Assembly: GCA_020354125.1 (NCBI GenBank)
Contig: CP070643.1
Span: 3,984,612-4,048,611 of the forward strand
Origin: Betaproteobacteria bacterium
Lineage (GTDB): Bacteria; Pseudomonadota; Gammaproteobacteria; Burkholderiales; Eutrophovitaceae
DNA length: 64,000 nt
Direction: 5' to 3'
Position 1 is the stretch's first letter. The number at the start of each line of letters is the position of its first letter. A model generated the notes under the pieces. The model was given only the letters and a program-made list of their open reading frames with translations. It was not told the DNA's origin and made no database searches. This document shows positions 45,164 through 54,597 of the stretch, piece by piece. A program made the position numbers and the translations under genes.

Positions 45164-46224
45164 AATTTACCGCTAGTCACATCGTTATCGCGTTGATGGC
45201 GTTCGTCATTGCGGTGCTGTCGTGGATACTGATCTACGTCTCACGCGACGAATTGCGATTGCACGATGAAGAGATTGAGGAAGAGATCGAAATTGAGTCG
45301 ACCGCCTTCGTTGACGCTGGCCGCCCAATTGTCCGTGTCGACTTGCAGAGCCAGGAAGCAAGCGGCATCGTTACCCAGGCGTTGCGCTCGGCGCAGTACG
45401 AGACATCGCTCTATGTCTATGGCAGCGTTGTCGACATCGCTCCATTGATCGATCTGCGCGGCAGGTACTTGGCGGCCATCGGCGAGCGGCGCGCGCTGCG
45501 CGCAACGGTGTCTTCCGCGAAGCTCGAATACCAGCGTGCAAAAGCGCTTTATGAAGATGACCGTAACATCTCCGAGCGCGCACTGCGCGACGCGGAGAGT
45601 CGCTTTCGTATCTCACAAGCGCGGCTCACTGCTGCCGAGTCCGCCGAGTCAGTGTTGCGTGATTCGATGCTTACTGCCTGGGGCCCCGAGGTGAGCGAAT
45701 GGGCAATGCAAGCTGATTCGGCATCGTTGGCCCCCCTGTTGTCGCGCCGCGCAGTGCTGGTGCAACTGGTGTTCCCTCATCAACTTCCGCGCAGCGCCGC
45801 TGCGCCAAAATTGATGCTAACGCCGGTTACAGCGCGCGCCGAAGCGGTCGAGGGACGCTTCGTGTCCGCCGCGCCACGGGTAAGCGCTGCATTGCCCGGC
45901 AACACCTATTTCTACATCGTTGACGGGGCGGACCTGCGTGTCGGCGCGCGGGTGCTGGCACGGGTCGCGACTGATGATGCCAGCTTCGATGGCGTCATTG
46001 TTCCCAACGAAGCGGTGGTGTGGCACGCGGGCAAGTCATGGGCTTACCTGAAACACGATCCGGAAACGTTTGGCCGCTATCCGATTTCCACTGAAAGTCA
46101 ACTGGGCGAGGGTTGGTTTCAACAGACTTCGATGCGGGTTGGTGATGAAGTGGTCACCAGTGGCGCGCAACTGCTGCTCTCCGAGGAGCTAAAGTTCCAG
46201 ATCCGCAACGAGAACGAGGATTAA
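45160..46224 (+). CDS. RND efflux periplasmic adaptor (membrane fusion protein)
   Basis: A 354-residue adaptor anchored by one N-terminal helix (SHIVIALMAFVIAVLSWILIYV) followed by an acidic run (DEEIEEEIEIE). A short helical hairpin (about 95-160, with AKALYEDDRNISERALRDAESRF) is flanked by lipoyl/beta-barrel strands. The C-terminal part has GTYFYIVDG-like strands and VPNEAVVWHAGKSW, which matches the membrane-proximal domain of heavy-metal-type adaptors. No metal-binding N-terminal tail such as CusB's methionines is present. ATG at 45160 overlaps the TolC-family stop; the permease follows 73 bp later. Confidence 0.85.
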   Translation: MKFTASHIVIALMAFVIAVLSWILIYVSRDELRLHDEEIEEEIEIESTAFVDAGRPIVRVDLQSQEASGIVTQALRSAQYETSLYVYGSVVDIAPLIDLRGRYLAAIGERRALRATVSSAKLEYQRAKALYEDDRNISERALRDAESRFRISQARLTAAESAESVLRDSMLTAWGPEVSEWAMQADSASLAPLLSRRAVLVQLVFPHQLPRSAAAPKLMLTPVTARAEAVEGRFVSAAPRVSAALPGNTYFYIVDGADLRVGARVLARVATDDASFDGVIVPNEAVVWHAGKSWAYLKHDPETFGRYPISTESQLGEGWFQQTSMRVGDEVVTSGAQLLLSEELKFQIRNENED

Positions 46225-46297
46225 CAAGGGTGACTGCACCGAGCTCGCCTGGGCAAACAGCCACGCGAGGGATTTTTCAGCATATGCCTGAGCGGAA

Positions 46298-49200
46298 ATG
46301 ATCGCTCTCCTGGTCCGCTTCTCGATCCGTCATGCCGGTGTGGTGGTTGCACTCGCCGCCACCGTTGTTGCCTACGGTATCTACACCTTGTCGCGTGCCA
46401 ATCTCGATGTGTTCCCGGAGTTTTCACCGAGCCAGGTGGTGCTGCAGATCGAAGCGCCGGGTTTTTCTTCGGAACTGGTCGAGACTTTGGTGACGCAGCC
46501 GATTGAGAGTGCGCTTGCTGGTATTCCGGGTCTGGACGGTATTCGCTCGCAGTCGATCCCCGGCTTGTCGGTGGTGACCGCCATTTTTGAAGACGGAACT
46601 GACACCTATCGTAATCGTCAGGTCGTCGGGGAGCGGCTAACAGCTCTCGCGACCCAGATGCCAAAGGGCGTCGACGCGCCGACCATGACGCCGCTGACCT
46701 CCTCGGCGAGCACAGTTCTGGGAGTTGGCGTCACTTCCGAGACGCGTTCGCTGATGGAGCTGCGCACCCTGGTGGACTGGACGATTCGTCCCCACTTGCT
46801 GGCAGTACCAGGCGTCGCTGAAGTGAACGTGTTCGGCGGTGACGTGCGACAGTGGCAAATTCAGGTCGACCAATCGAAGCTGCGGCAGCTGGACCTGTCG
46901 CTCGAAGAAGTGGTCGAAGCCGCGCGTAACGCAACTGGCATGGCGGGCTCGGGCTTCATCAAGACACCCAATCAGCACATCATCATCCAGGCTGAGGCTC
47001 AGCCCGATGGCCTTGCCGACGTTGGCAGCCTGGTTGTGACTTACCGTGACGGCCAGGCGATCCGCTTGTCGGACCTGGCGCGCGTTGTTGAAGGCGCTGC
47101 GCCGTCGATCGGTGCCGCGGCGATTGATGCCGTACCCGGCGTGTTTCTCATGGTGCAGGGTCAGCTCGGCGCCAACACGCATGCAGTCACACAGGATCTC
47201 GAGCTGGCAATCGAGGAACTCGGACCCCTTCTCGACGCAGAGCAAATCACGTTGCATCCGGAACTGTTTCGTCCGGCCAACTTCATCGAAACCGCAGTGC
47301 GCAATGTTCGCAATGACGTGCTGGTCGGTTCGTTCCTCGTGGTGCTGGTGTTGTTCCTGTTTCTGAACAACGTACGCACCGCCCTGATTTGCACAGTCGC
47401 GTTGCCGGTTTCACTGTTGTCCGCGGTGGTGGTGCTCGACTACCTGGGTATTGCGCTGAATGTGATGGTGCTCGGCGGACTTGCCATCGCGATTGGTGAG
47501 GTCGTCGACGATGCAATTATCGACACCGAGAACATTTTCCGGCGGCTGCGATTGAATCGTTTGGCGGCGGTACCGCGCGATGCCGCCGACGTGGTGCTTG
47601 ATGCTTCGCTGGAAGTGCGAAAGTCTGTCGTTTATGCGACGTTCATTGTTGCGTTGGCTTTCGTGCCATTGCTGACTCTGTCGGGAATCGCCGGCAAGCT
47701 GTTCGCACCGCTCGGGATCGCCTACATATTTGCCATTCTCGCGTCACTTCTCACCGCGGTCACCTTGACCCCGGCGCTGTGCTACCTGTTGCTGGCGCGG
47801 CGCGAACTGACCGCGGCCGATCCGCCCGTGGTGGCTTTTATTAGGCCGTACTACCTGGCTCTGCTGGAACGTTTCGAGCGCTATCCGGGGCGCAATATCG
47901 CCATCACGTTTGCCGTCATTGCGGGTGGAATCGGGGTGCTGCCTTTGTTCACCGGTGAGTTCATCCCGGCATTGCGCGAAGGCCATTACATAGTGCACAT
48001 GACGGCAGTACCCGGCACGTCTGAGGCAGAGTCGTTACGCCTTGGCAGTCGCGTGTCGCAAGCGATTGGTTCCGTTGACGGTGTGCAATCAGTCGCCCAG
48101 TGGGTCGGGCGTTCGAAGAACGGAGCTGACACGTTTGGCACGCATTACAGCGAGTTCGAAGTCGAGATCGGCCCGCTTGGCGGTGCGGAACAGGCACGTG
48201 TGCTGCGCGAAATACGGGAAGTGCTGTCCGGAGAGCGAGGAGCAACGTTTCCCGGTGTGTCGTTTGGCGTGAACACGTTTCTCACCGAACGGATAGAGGA
48301 GACCATTACCGGGTTTGCCGCGCCTTTTGTCGTCGAGCTCTACGGTCCCGAGCTAGACTCGCTTGATCGCGACGCACTCGCTGTGGCAGCTGTACTGGCC
48401 GAGGTCCCTGGTGCGCTCGATGTCAGGTTACAGGCGCCACCGGGCACACCGCAGTTGACGGTGCGCTTGCGGCATGAGCGGATTGCGGCGCTGGGTATGA
48501 CCCCAGCCTACGTCCTGCAGGCGGTGAATACCGCTTATGACGGTGCCATCGTTGGTCAGCTTCACCGCGGTAATCAGGTAATCGACCTGGTGGTTTCCCT
48601 TCCGCCGGAGGCGCATGGCGATGTTACAAGCGTCGAGCAATTGTTGCTGCGCAATCCCGAGAACCGGCTGGTGCGCCTCGATGAGGTGGCCGACGTGCGC
48701 CTGACCGGCGGGCGCTACAAGGTGCTGCACAATGGCGGACGGCGTATTCAGACCGTGACGGCGAATCTTGCAGGGCGCGATCTGGGCAGTTTCGAGCGCG
48801 ACGCGCGCGCTGCTATTAACGCGCAAGTGCAATTGTCGACCGGTAACTACATGGTTCTCTCCAGCACGGCCGAGAGCCAGCGCCAGGCGCGGATCGATTT
48901 GGTCGTTCACTCTTTGCTCGCCGGCATTGGCGTTTTGCTGTTGCTCTATCTCGCCTTTAACCAGTTCCACAACATGGCGATCACCTTCCTTAATTTGCCG
49001 TTTGCACTGATCGGCGGCGTAGTTGCGGTGGTTGCCACTGGTGGCTGGCTGTCACTTGGTTCCCTGGTGGGATTCGTGACTTTGTTTGGTATTACCTTGC
49101 GCAATTCCATCATGCTGGTTTCGCACTACCACCATCTGGTGGAACAGGAGAGCCAGCCATGGAATCTGCAAACGGCCCTGCGCGGCGCCGGTGAGCGGCT

Positions 49201-49420
49201 GCCATCGATTCTGATGACCGCATTGTCGACCGGGCTGGGGTTGTTGCCGCTGGCGCTCGGCACCGGCGAGCCCGGACGCGAAATCGAGGGCCCGATGGCG
49301 ACCATCATCATCGGCGGGTTAGCCACGTCGACGCTGCTCAATCTGCTGGTGCTGCCGACCGTGCTGTTGCATTTCGGCAGATTCGAACCCCGACCTCAGC
49401 GGCTTGTCCAAGCCCGATGA
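46298..49420 (+). CDS. RND efflux permease, heavy-metal-efflux-like (CzcA/CusA related)
   Basis: Proton-driven inner-membrane pump of 1040 residues with about twelve helices in two repeats and two large periplasmic loops. Sequence is closest to the heavy-metal (HME) branch (SIRHAGVVVALAATVVAYGIY, LDVFPEFSPSQVVLQIEAPG, TQPIESALAGIPGL). The helix-4 motif reads AIGEVVDDAIIDTENIFRRLR. Unlike CzcA (DFGxxVDGAVxxVEN) it has Glu and two Asp in this stretch, so its substrate is not predictable. ATG at 46298 fits the family N-terminus. It completes a tolC-adaptor-permease unit starting inside ndh. Confidence 0.88.
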   Translation: MIALLVRFSIRHAGVVVALAATVVAYGIYTLSRANLDVFPEFSPSQVVLQIEAPGFSSELVETLVTQPIESALAGIPGLDGIRSQSIPGLSVVTAIFEDGTDTYRNRQVVGERLTALATQMPKGVDAPTMTPLTSSASTVLGVGVTSETRSLMELRTLVDWTIRPHLLAVPGVAEVNVFGGDVRQWQIQVDQSKLRQLDLSLEEVVEAARNATGMAGSGFIKTPNQHIIIQAEAQPDGLADVGSLVVTYRDGQAIRLSDLARVVEGAAPSIGAAAIDAVPGVFLMVQGQLGANTHAVTQDLELAIEELGPLLDAEQITLHPELFRPANFIETAVRNVRNDVLVGSFLVVLVLFLFLNNVRTALICTVALPVSLLSAVVVLDYLGIALNVMVLGGLAIAIGEVVDDAIIDTENIFRRLRLNRLAAVPRDAADVVLDASLEVRKSVVYATFIVALAFVPLLTLSGIAGKLFAPLGIAYIFAILASLLTAVTLTPALCYLLLARRELTAADPPVVAFIRPYYLALLERFERYPGRNIAITFAVIAGGIGVLPLFTGEFIPALREGHYIVHMTAVPGTSEAESLRLGSRVSQAIGSVDGVQSVAQWVGRSKNGADTFGTHYSEFEVEIGPLGGAEQARVLREIREVLSGERGATFPGVSFGVNTFLTERIEETITGFAAPFVVELYGPELDSLDRDALAVAAVLAEVPGALDVRLQAPPGTPQLTVRLRHERIAALGMTPAYVLQAVNTAYDGAIVGQLHRGNQVIDLVVSLPPEAHGDVTSVEQLLLRNPENRLVRLDEVADVRLTGGRYKVLHNGGRRIQTVTANLAGRDLGSFERDARAAINAQVQLSTGNYMVLSSTAESQRQARIDLVVHSLLAGIGVLLLLYLAFNQFHNMAITFLNLPFALIGGVVAVVATGGWLSLGSLVGFVTLFGITLRNSIMLVSHYHHLVEQESQPWNLQTALRGAGERLPSILMTALSTGLGLLPLALGTGEPGREIEGPMATIIIGGLATSTLLNLLVLPTVLLHFGRFEPRPQRLVQAR

Positions 49421-49471
49421 AGTAGCGACGCGCGCTGGTACACTTACGCCTTTGCAGCGTGGCTGGCACGC

Positions 49472-49521
49472 AAGATTACTGCGACTTTGGTCGCGCAAAA
49501 TTACTGCGACTTCGGTTGCTC
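49472..49521. repeat. 25-bp direct duplication upstream of the thioredoxin gene
   Basis: Two adjacent 25-bp units (49472-49496 and 49497-49521) share about 20 of 25 positions around ATTACTGCGACTTYGGT. They lie in the 147-bp gap between the RND permease and the thioredoxin gene. Probably a slipped duplication or a pair of binding sites. Confidence 0.7.
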
Positions 49522-49567
49522 AACCTCATTCTACTGCCCGTATCAGCACAACTGACTGGAGCCCGCC

Positions 49568-49945
49568 ATGGCGATCGTGGAAATCACCAAAGACAACTTT
49601 GACGAAGTGGTCAATAACAATGACGTGGTTGTTATTGATTTCTGGGCGGAGTGGTGTGGGCCCTGCAAGACATTCGCACCGATTTTCCAGGCCACTTCCG
49701 AAAAGTATCCTGATGTTGTGTTCGGCAAGGTCAATACCGAAGAGCAGATGGAACTGGCCGGCCATTTTGACATCCGGTCGATTCCAACCCTGATGGTGGT
49801 GCGGGAAAAGGTCATTCTGTACGCCAAACCGGGTGCGGTGCCGGCCCAGTCTTTGGAGACCTTGGTCGACAAAATGTTGAAGGTCGACATGGTGCAGGTG
49901 CGGGACGAGATTGCCTCCGCCGAGGCACAGCAATCCAGTAGTTGA
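49568..49945 (+). CDS. Thioredoxin-family protein
   Basis: A 125-residue cytoplasmic thioredoxin with the redox motif WAEWCGPCK and the cis-proline IPTLMVVRE. It is about 15 residues longer than E. coli thioredoxin 1 because of a C-terminal tail of charged and serine/glutamine residues (EIASAEAQQSSS). No signal peptide is seen. ATG at 49568 is preceded by GGAGCC. It stands alone between two RND systems and may be an ordinary housekeeping thioredoxin. Confidence 0.93.
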   Translation: MAIVEITKDNFDEVVNNNDVVVIDFWAEWCGPCKTFAPIFQATSEKYPDVVFGKVNTEEQMELAGHFDIRSIPTLMVVREKVILYAKPGAVPAQSLETLVDKMLKVDMVQVRDEIASAEAQQSSS

Positions 49946-50023
49946 GACGGCCGGTACCTGGTGTAATCTGGCTATAGATTTTCGTAGCCGAGCGTAGAAA
50001 AGTCGTTTATCATCATTGAGGAA

Positions 50024-50059
50024 TAACTGACCCGTCGGTCAGAAAGGCGTGGTCAGTTA
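50024..50059. promoter_or_regulatory. TetR-type palindrome upstream of the second RND pump
   Basis: CTGACCCGTCGGTCAG (50027-50042) is an imperfect 16-bp palindrome of CTGACC and GGTCAG arms. A further GGTCAGTTA at 50051-50059 pairs with TAACTGACC at 50024-50032. Such arms are usual for TetR-family efflux regulators, and the site sits about 130 bp before the adaptor start. No tetR gene lies next to it, so the regulator is not known. Confidence 0.5.
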
Positions 50060-50169
50060 AGAAAATCGCTAACAAGACCACAAAGCCAGCCGGTGCCGTG
50101 CATCGCGCTGGCCGTTTTGTTCCCCGGGCCGGCGTTTAGGCGCCCGGACAGCTTGCAAGAGGTATCCCC

Positions 50170-51300
50170 TTGTACAAACGTCGCGGATCTTTACTCGTCC
50201 TCGGGGCTTTGGCGTCCTCGCTGCTACTGGCGGCCTGTGGCTCGGAACCCGAGGTTGGCAATCAGGCGGTCAAACCGGTGCAGACGGCCGCTGCCCCGCC
50301 CAAACCGATGGGTTTGCCGGTCAAGGCAGAGCCGGTCAAAGTCGGTGCGGTGATCGATGAGGTGACAGCCGTCGGCTCGTTGCTGGCGGAAGAATCCGTG
50401 ATCATTCGCCCCGAGATTGATGGCCGCATCGTCAGTCTGAACTTCCGTGAAGGTCAGTCGGTCAAGCGCGGTCAGCGGTTGCTCACTCTCGATTCAAGTG
50501 AATGGAAGGCGCAACTTGCGGCTGTGAAGGCTGAACTACGCACGGAACAGCAGCGCCATCAACGTGCCAGGGAGCTGTACGAACAGAAGTTCATCACCAA
50601 GGAAGCGCTCGACATCCAGGCCGGTGCCGTGGACCGGCTCGAGGCGCGTGTGACGGAAGCGCAGGTTCGGGTGGACAAGACCATCGTCCGCGCGCCGTTT
50701 TCCGGTGTGGTCGGGCTGCGCGAGGTGAGTCCGGGCGCATACGTAAAGGCTGGCGACGATATCGTAATCCTTGAGAACCTGAGTTCAATCAAGGTCGATT
50801 TCCGAATCCCGGAGGTTCACCTTGGAAAAATCAGTCGCGAACAACCGGTGGCGTTACGGCTTGATGCTTTTCCGGGCGAAGAGTTTCAGGGACGCGTTTA
50901 TGCCATACAGCCGGCAGTCGACGAGGAAACCCGTACCGTGCTGATGCGCGCCCGGGTATCGAACAAAGGATTCCGCCTCAAGCCGGGCATGTTCGTGCGG
51001 GTCGCTATGACCATGTCTACGCGTCCCAACGCGATCACCGTTCCGGAGCAAGCGCTATGGCCGCAGGGTAAGGACAACTTCGTTTTCAAGGTAGTCGACG
51101 GCAGGGCAATGCTGACCAAGGTCGAACTCGGTAATCGTCGGCCCGGGGAAGTGGAAATCAACCAGGGCCTTGCGCCTGGCGATGTGGTGGTAACCGAAGG
51201 ACAGATCAAGCTGCGCGACGGTGCTCCGGTGATGGTCATGGGCGTACCCCCGGCATCGGGGAACTCGACGGCGCAAGACGGCGGCAGCAGGTCGGGCTGA
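50170..51300 (+). CDS. RND efflux periplasmic adaptor, lipoprotein
   Basis: A 376-residue membrane fusion protein with a lipoprotein signal (lipobox LAAC, Cys23). The core has the usual order: beta-barrel/lipoyl half (EESVIIRPEIDGRIVSLNFREG), helical hairpin (about 110-150), lipoyl half (VRAPFSGVVGLREVSPGAYVKAG) and membrane-proximal strands (NAITVPEQALWPQGKDNFVFKV). TTG at 50170 has AGAGG eight bases before it. It lies 42 bp before its permease. No outer-membrane component is next to this pair, so it probably uses a TolC encoded elsewhere, possibly the one at 43745. Confidence 0.92.
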   Translation: MYKRRGSLLVLGALASSLLLAACGSEPEVGNQAVKPVQTAAAPPKPMGLPVKAEPVKVGAVIDEVTAVGSLLAEESVIIRPEIDGRIVSLNFREGQSVKRGQRLLTLDSSEWKAQLAAVKAELRTEQQRHQRARELYEQKFITKEALDIQAGAVDRLEARVTEAQVRVDKTIVRAPFSGVVGLREVSPGAYVKAGDDIVILENLSSIKVDFRIPEVHLGKISREQPVALRLDAFPGEEFQGRVYAIQPAVDEETRTVLMRARVSNKGFRLKPGMFVRVAMTMSTRPNAITVPEQALWPQGKDNFVFKVVDGRAMLTKVELGNRRPGEVEINQGLAPGDVVVTEGQIKLRDGAPVMVMGVPPASGNSTAQDGGSRSG

Positions 51301-51342
51301 CGAGCGCAACCGAATAGCGCCGACCTATAAGGAGACTGGTCA

Positions 51343-54300
51343 ATGATTCTCTCCGATATTTCGATCCGACGACCGGTGCTGGCCACCGTGTTCAGTCTGC
51401 TGATCGTTCTGTTGGGTGTCATCTCGTTCGATCGTTTGTCGGTGCGCGAGTATCCGAAAATCGATCCGCCGATCGTTTCAGTGCGAACGGTATACACGGG
51501 CGCCACTGCCCAGGTCATCGAAAGCGTTATCACGACGCCGATCGAAGATGCGCTTTCGGGCATTGAGGGCATTAACACCATCAAGTCGAAGAGCCGTGAA
51601 GAGGTCAGCGAGGTCACCGTCACCTTTGTCACTGACCGCAACGTCGAAGCGGCAGCCAACGACGTTCGCGACCGCGTAGCACGCGTCAAGAAGCTGCTCC
51701 CCGAGCAGGCTGATGACCCGGTCGTCAACAAGATCGAGGCCGACGCTTGGCCAGTGATGTGGATCGCGCTGCTCAGCGACCGGCATACGCCAATGGAGCT
51801 GACTGACTACGCCGATCGTTATCTCACTGACCCGTTGAAGACAGTACCCGGGGTGGCGACCGTCATCATCGGGGGTGAGCGTCGCTACGCCATGCGTGTC
51901 TGGCTCGATAGAGAACGACTAGCGGCGCACGGTCTCACGCCGCAGGATGTCGAAGCGGCACTACGCAGCCAGAACCTTGATTCGCCAGGTGGGCGTATCG
52001 AGAGCAATGAACGCGAGTTGACGGTTCTTGCTGAAACGGACCTGCGTAGCCCAGAGGCATTCAATAACATGGTCATTCGCGAAGTCGGAGGCTATCCGAT
52101 TCGCATCCGCGATGTCGGCTATGCGGCGCCTGGTCCTTACGAAAACCGCAAGATCGTACGCGTCAGAGGTCAGGAAGCGCTGGGTCTGGGTGTCGTCAAG
52201 CAATCAACCGGCAACACACTGGCGCTCGCGCAAGGGGTGCGTGAGAAGGTGCCGCAGTTGCGCGAAGGGCTGCCAGAAGGCATGTCCATAGACGTCGCGG
52301 TTGATACGTCAGAATTCATCTCTGCTGCAATTAATGCCGTCTACAAGGTCATGCTTGAGGCGCTGGCGCTGGTGGTGCTGGTCATATTCATTTTCCTGCG
52401 CAGCTTCCGCGCCACCATTATTCCGGTAGTGACTATCCCGATTTCGTTGATCGGGGCGTTTTTCTTCCTATACGCGTTGGGATTCTCGATCAACGTATTG
52501 ACGCTGCTTGGCATCGTGCTTGCCGTCGGGCTGGTTGTCGACGACGCCATTGTCATGCTGGAGAATATCCACCGCCACATCGAAGACGGAATGCCGCGTT
52601 ATCAAGCGGCATTAGTCGGCGCCAAGGAAATCGGCTTTGCGGTGGTTGCGATGACCATTACTCTTGTCGCTGTGTTTACGCCGCTGGTGTTCATGACTGG
52701 CCGGGTCGGCCAGCTGTTCGTCGAATTCGCTCTGACGGTTGTCGCGGCGGTGGTGGTCAGTGGCTTTGTCGCGCTGACGCTGACGCCCATGATGTGTTCC
52801 AAATTGCTCAAGGAGCACGAAGGCCATGGCCGGCTGTTCAACTGGAGTGAGCGCGTTTTTGTCGGCATGCACATGGGATACAAAAAGCTGCTCACCGGTG
52901 CGCTGAAGATGCGCTGGTTGATTGTGCTAATGTTCTTCGCGGCATTTGCCGGGATGGCCTATTTGTTCACGCAGCTCAAACCGGAATTGTCCCCTGTCGA
53001 GGATCGTGGCGTATTCATGGCGTTCGCAGTTGCGCCGGAAGGTGCGACGATGCAATACACTGATCGATACATGCGTGCCGTGGCCGGCGTGCTCGACAGC
53101 GTGCCGGAAATTGATACCTTGTTCGAGGTGGTAGCACCTGGCCTGGAACGCCCCAACCCGGTCAATCTGGCAATCGGTTTTGCGGTGCTCAAGCATTGGG
53201 ATGAGCGCGAACGCAGCCAGCTGTCGATCACCAAGGAAATCACACCCAAATTGTTCGGTGGCTTGCCTGGAGTGATCTCGTTCGCCAAGGATCCGCTCTC
53301 ACTTGGCCAGAGCTTCCTCGCCAAACAGGTCGAATACGTCATCTATGGCAACAGCTACGAGGAATTACAGAGCCACGTCAACAAAGTGATGGCGAGATTG
53401 CGGCAATACCCGGGGATCACTGGTCTCGATACCGATCTCAAACTCAACAAGCCGCAGCTTCGTGTCGAGATCGACCGTGACAAGGCATCGACGCTTGGCA
53501 TTTCGATGGCGGCCATTGGCGGCACGCTCGAGACCTTGTTGGGCGGACGCGACGTGACGCGCTACAAGCGCGAAGGCAAGCAGTACGACGTGGTACTGCA
53601 GATGGAGGACGACAAGCGGCGTCAGCCTACGGACCTGACTTCAATCTACGTGCGCGCGCGCAATGGGCAACTGGTGCAGCTGTCGAACCTGGTTAGGCTT
53701 GAGGAGGCAGTCGCGCCCAAAGAGCTTAATCACTTCAACAAATTCCGTGCAGCCATCATCAACGGCAACGTGGGTCCCAACGCCAGTCTCGGCGAAGTGC
53801 TCGACTACATTGATCAGGTGGTCTCGGAAGAATTGCCATCGACGGTCAGCACCGATCTAAATGGCGCGTCCCGCGAGTTCCGTGAAACCGGTGACGAAAT
53901 GGTGTTGACGTTGATACTTGCGTTGGTGTTCATCTACCTGGTGCTGTCGGCGCAGTTCGAAAGCTTTGTCGGTCCGTTGGTGATCATGCTCACCGTTCCG
54001 CTCGGTTTTGCCGGCGCGGTACTGGCTATGTGGCTCAACGCCAAATTTGACACCGGCGGTACGCTCAACATATATAGTCGAATAGGTTTGGTGATGCTGA
54101 TCGGGTTGATTACCAAGAACGGCATCCTGATTGTTGAGTTTGCCAACCAGTTGCGCCGTAAGGGCATGGAGCGAATGGAAGCAATTGTCGAAGCGTCGTC
54201 GTTGCGGTTGCGCCCGATTCTGATGACCGCCTTTGCGACTGTACTTGGTGCGTTGCCGCTGGCGCTGTCTTCAGGCGCCGGCGCTGAAGCGCGCGCTGCG

Positions 54301-54483
54301 ATTGGTTGGGTGATTGTCGGCGGCATGTCGATTGGCACGTTGCTCACCTTGTTCATCATTCCGGTCGCCTACTCGTTGATCGTGCACAAGATTCACATGA
54401 TTCCGGAAGAGCGTGAGGCGCTGGAAATCGAAGCGGCGGCCGGGAGCGGTGTGATGACGTCACCGCAAGGCCGGGAGCAGTAA
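51343..54483 (+). CDS. RND efflux permease (multidrug type)
   Basis: A 1046-residue proton/drug antiporter with twelve predicted helices and duplicated periplasmic loops. It has SIRRPVLATVFSLLIVLLG at the N-terminus, REYPKIDPPIVSVRTVYTGA, and the helix-4 proton relay GLVVDDAIVMLENIHRH with two adjacent aspartates. Helix 10-11 reads LIGLITKNGILIVEFANQLR with the conserved lysine. It belongs to the wide HAE-like group of simple multidrug pumps; substrates are not assigned. ATG at 51343 follows AAGGAG. An intrinsic terminator follows its stop. Confidence 0.93.
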   Translation: MILSDISIRRPVLATVFSLLIVLLGVISFDRLSVREYPKIDPPIVSVRTVYTGATAQVIESVITTPIEDALSGIEGINTIKSKSREEVSEVTVTFVTDRNVEAAANDVRDRVARVKKLLPEQADDPVVNKIEADAWPVMWIALLSDRHTPMELTDYADRYLTDPLKTVPGVATVIIGGERRYAMRVWLDRERLAAHGLTPQDVEAALRSQNLDSPGGRIESNERELTVLAETDLRSPEAFNNMVIREVGGYPIRIRDVGYAAPGPYENRKIVRVRGQEALGLGVVKQSTGNTLALAQGVREKVPQLREGLPEGMSIDVAVDTSEFISAAINAVYKVMLEALALVVLVIFIFLRSFRATIIPVVTIPISLIGAFFFLYALGFSINVLTLLGIVLAVGLVVDDAIVMLENIHRHIEDGMPRYQAALVGAKEIGFAVVAMTITLVAVFTPLVFMTGRVGQLFVEFALTVVAAVVVSGFVALTLTPMMCSKLLKEHEGHGRLFNWSERVFVGMHMGYKKLLTGALKMRWLIVLMFFAAFAGMAYLFTQLKPELSPVEDRGVFMAFAVAPEGATMQYTDRYMRAVAGVLDSVPEIDTLFEVVAPGLERPNPVNLAIGFAVLKHWDERERSQLSITKEITPKLFGGLPGVISFAKDPLSLGQSFLAKQVEYVIYGNSYEELQSHVNKVMARLRQYPGITGLDTDLKLNKPQLRVEIDRDKASTLGISMAAIGGTLETLLGGRDVTRYKREGKQYDVVLQMEDDKRRQPTDLTSIYVRARNGQLVQLSNLVRLEEAVAPKELNHFNKFRAAIINGNVGPNASLGEVLDYIDQVVSEELPSTVSTDLNGASREFRETGDEMVLTLILALVFIYLVLSAQFESFVGPLVIMLTVPLGFAGAVLAMWLNAKFDTGGTLNIYSRIGLVMLIGLITKNGILIVEFANQLRRKGMERMEAIVEASSLRLRPILMTAFATVLGALPLALSSGAGAEARAAIGWVIVGGMSIGTLLTLFIIPVAYSLIVHKIHMIPEEREALEIEAAAGSGVMTSPQGREQ

Positions 54484-54515
54484 GCGCGTCGCGTAGGCAA
54501 GAGTTGCAGGTGAGA

Positions 54516-54545
54516 CGACGGGCGCATTTGCGCCCGTCGCTTTTT
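54516..54545 (+). terminator. Intrinsic terminator after the second RND operon
   Basis: A perfect 10-bp stem CGACGGGCGC / GCGCCCGTCG with loop ATTT is followed by C and five T residues. It begins 33 bases after the permease stop. This is the clearest rho-independent terminator in the window. Confidence 0.93.
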
Positions 54546-54597
54546 CTCGTGAGCCCTCCGGGTCAAGTCCTGGTGACAGTCGTAGGTAGTTACTGCT

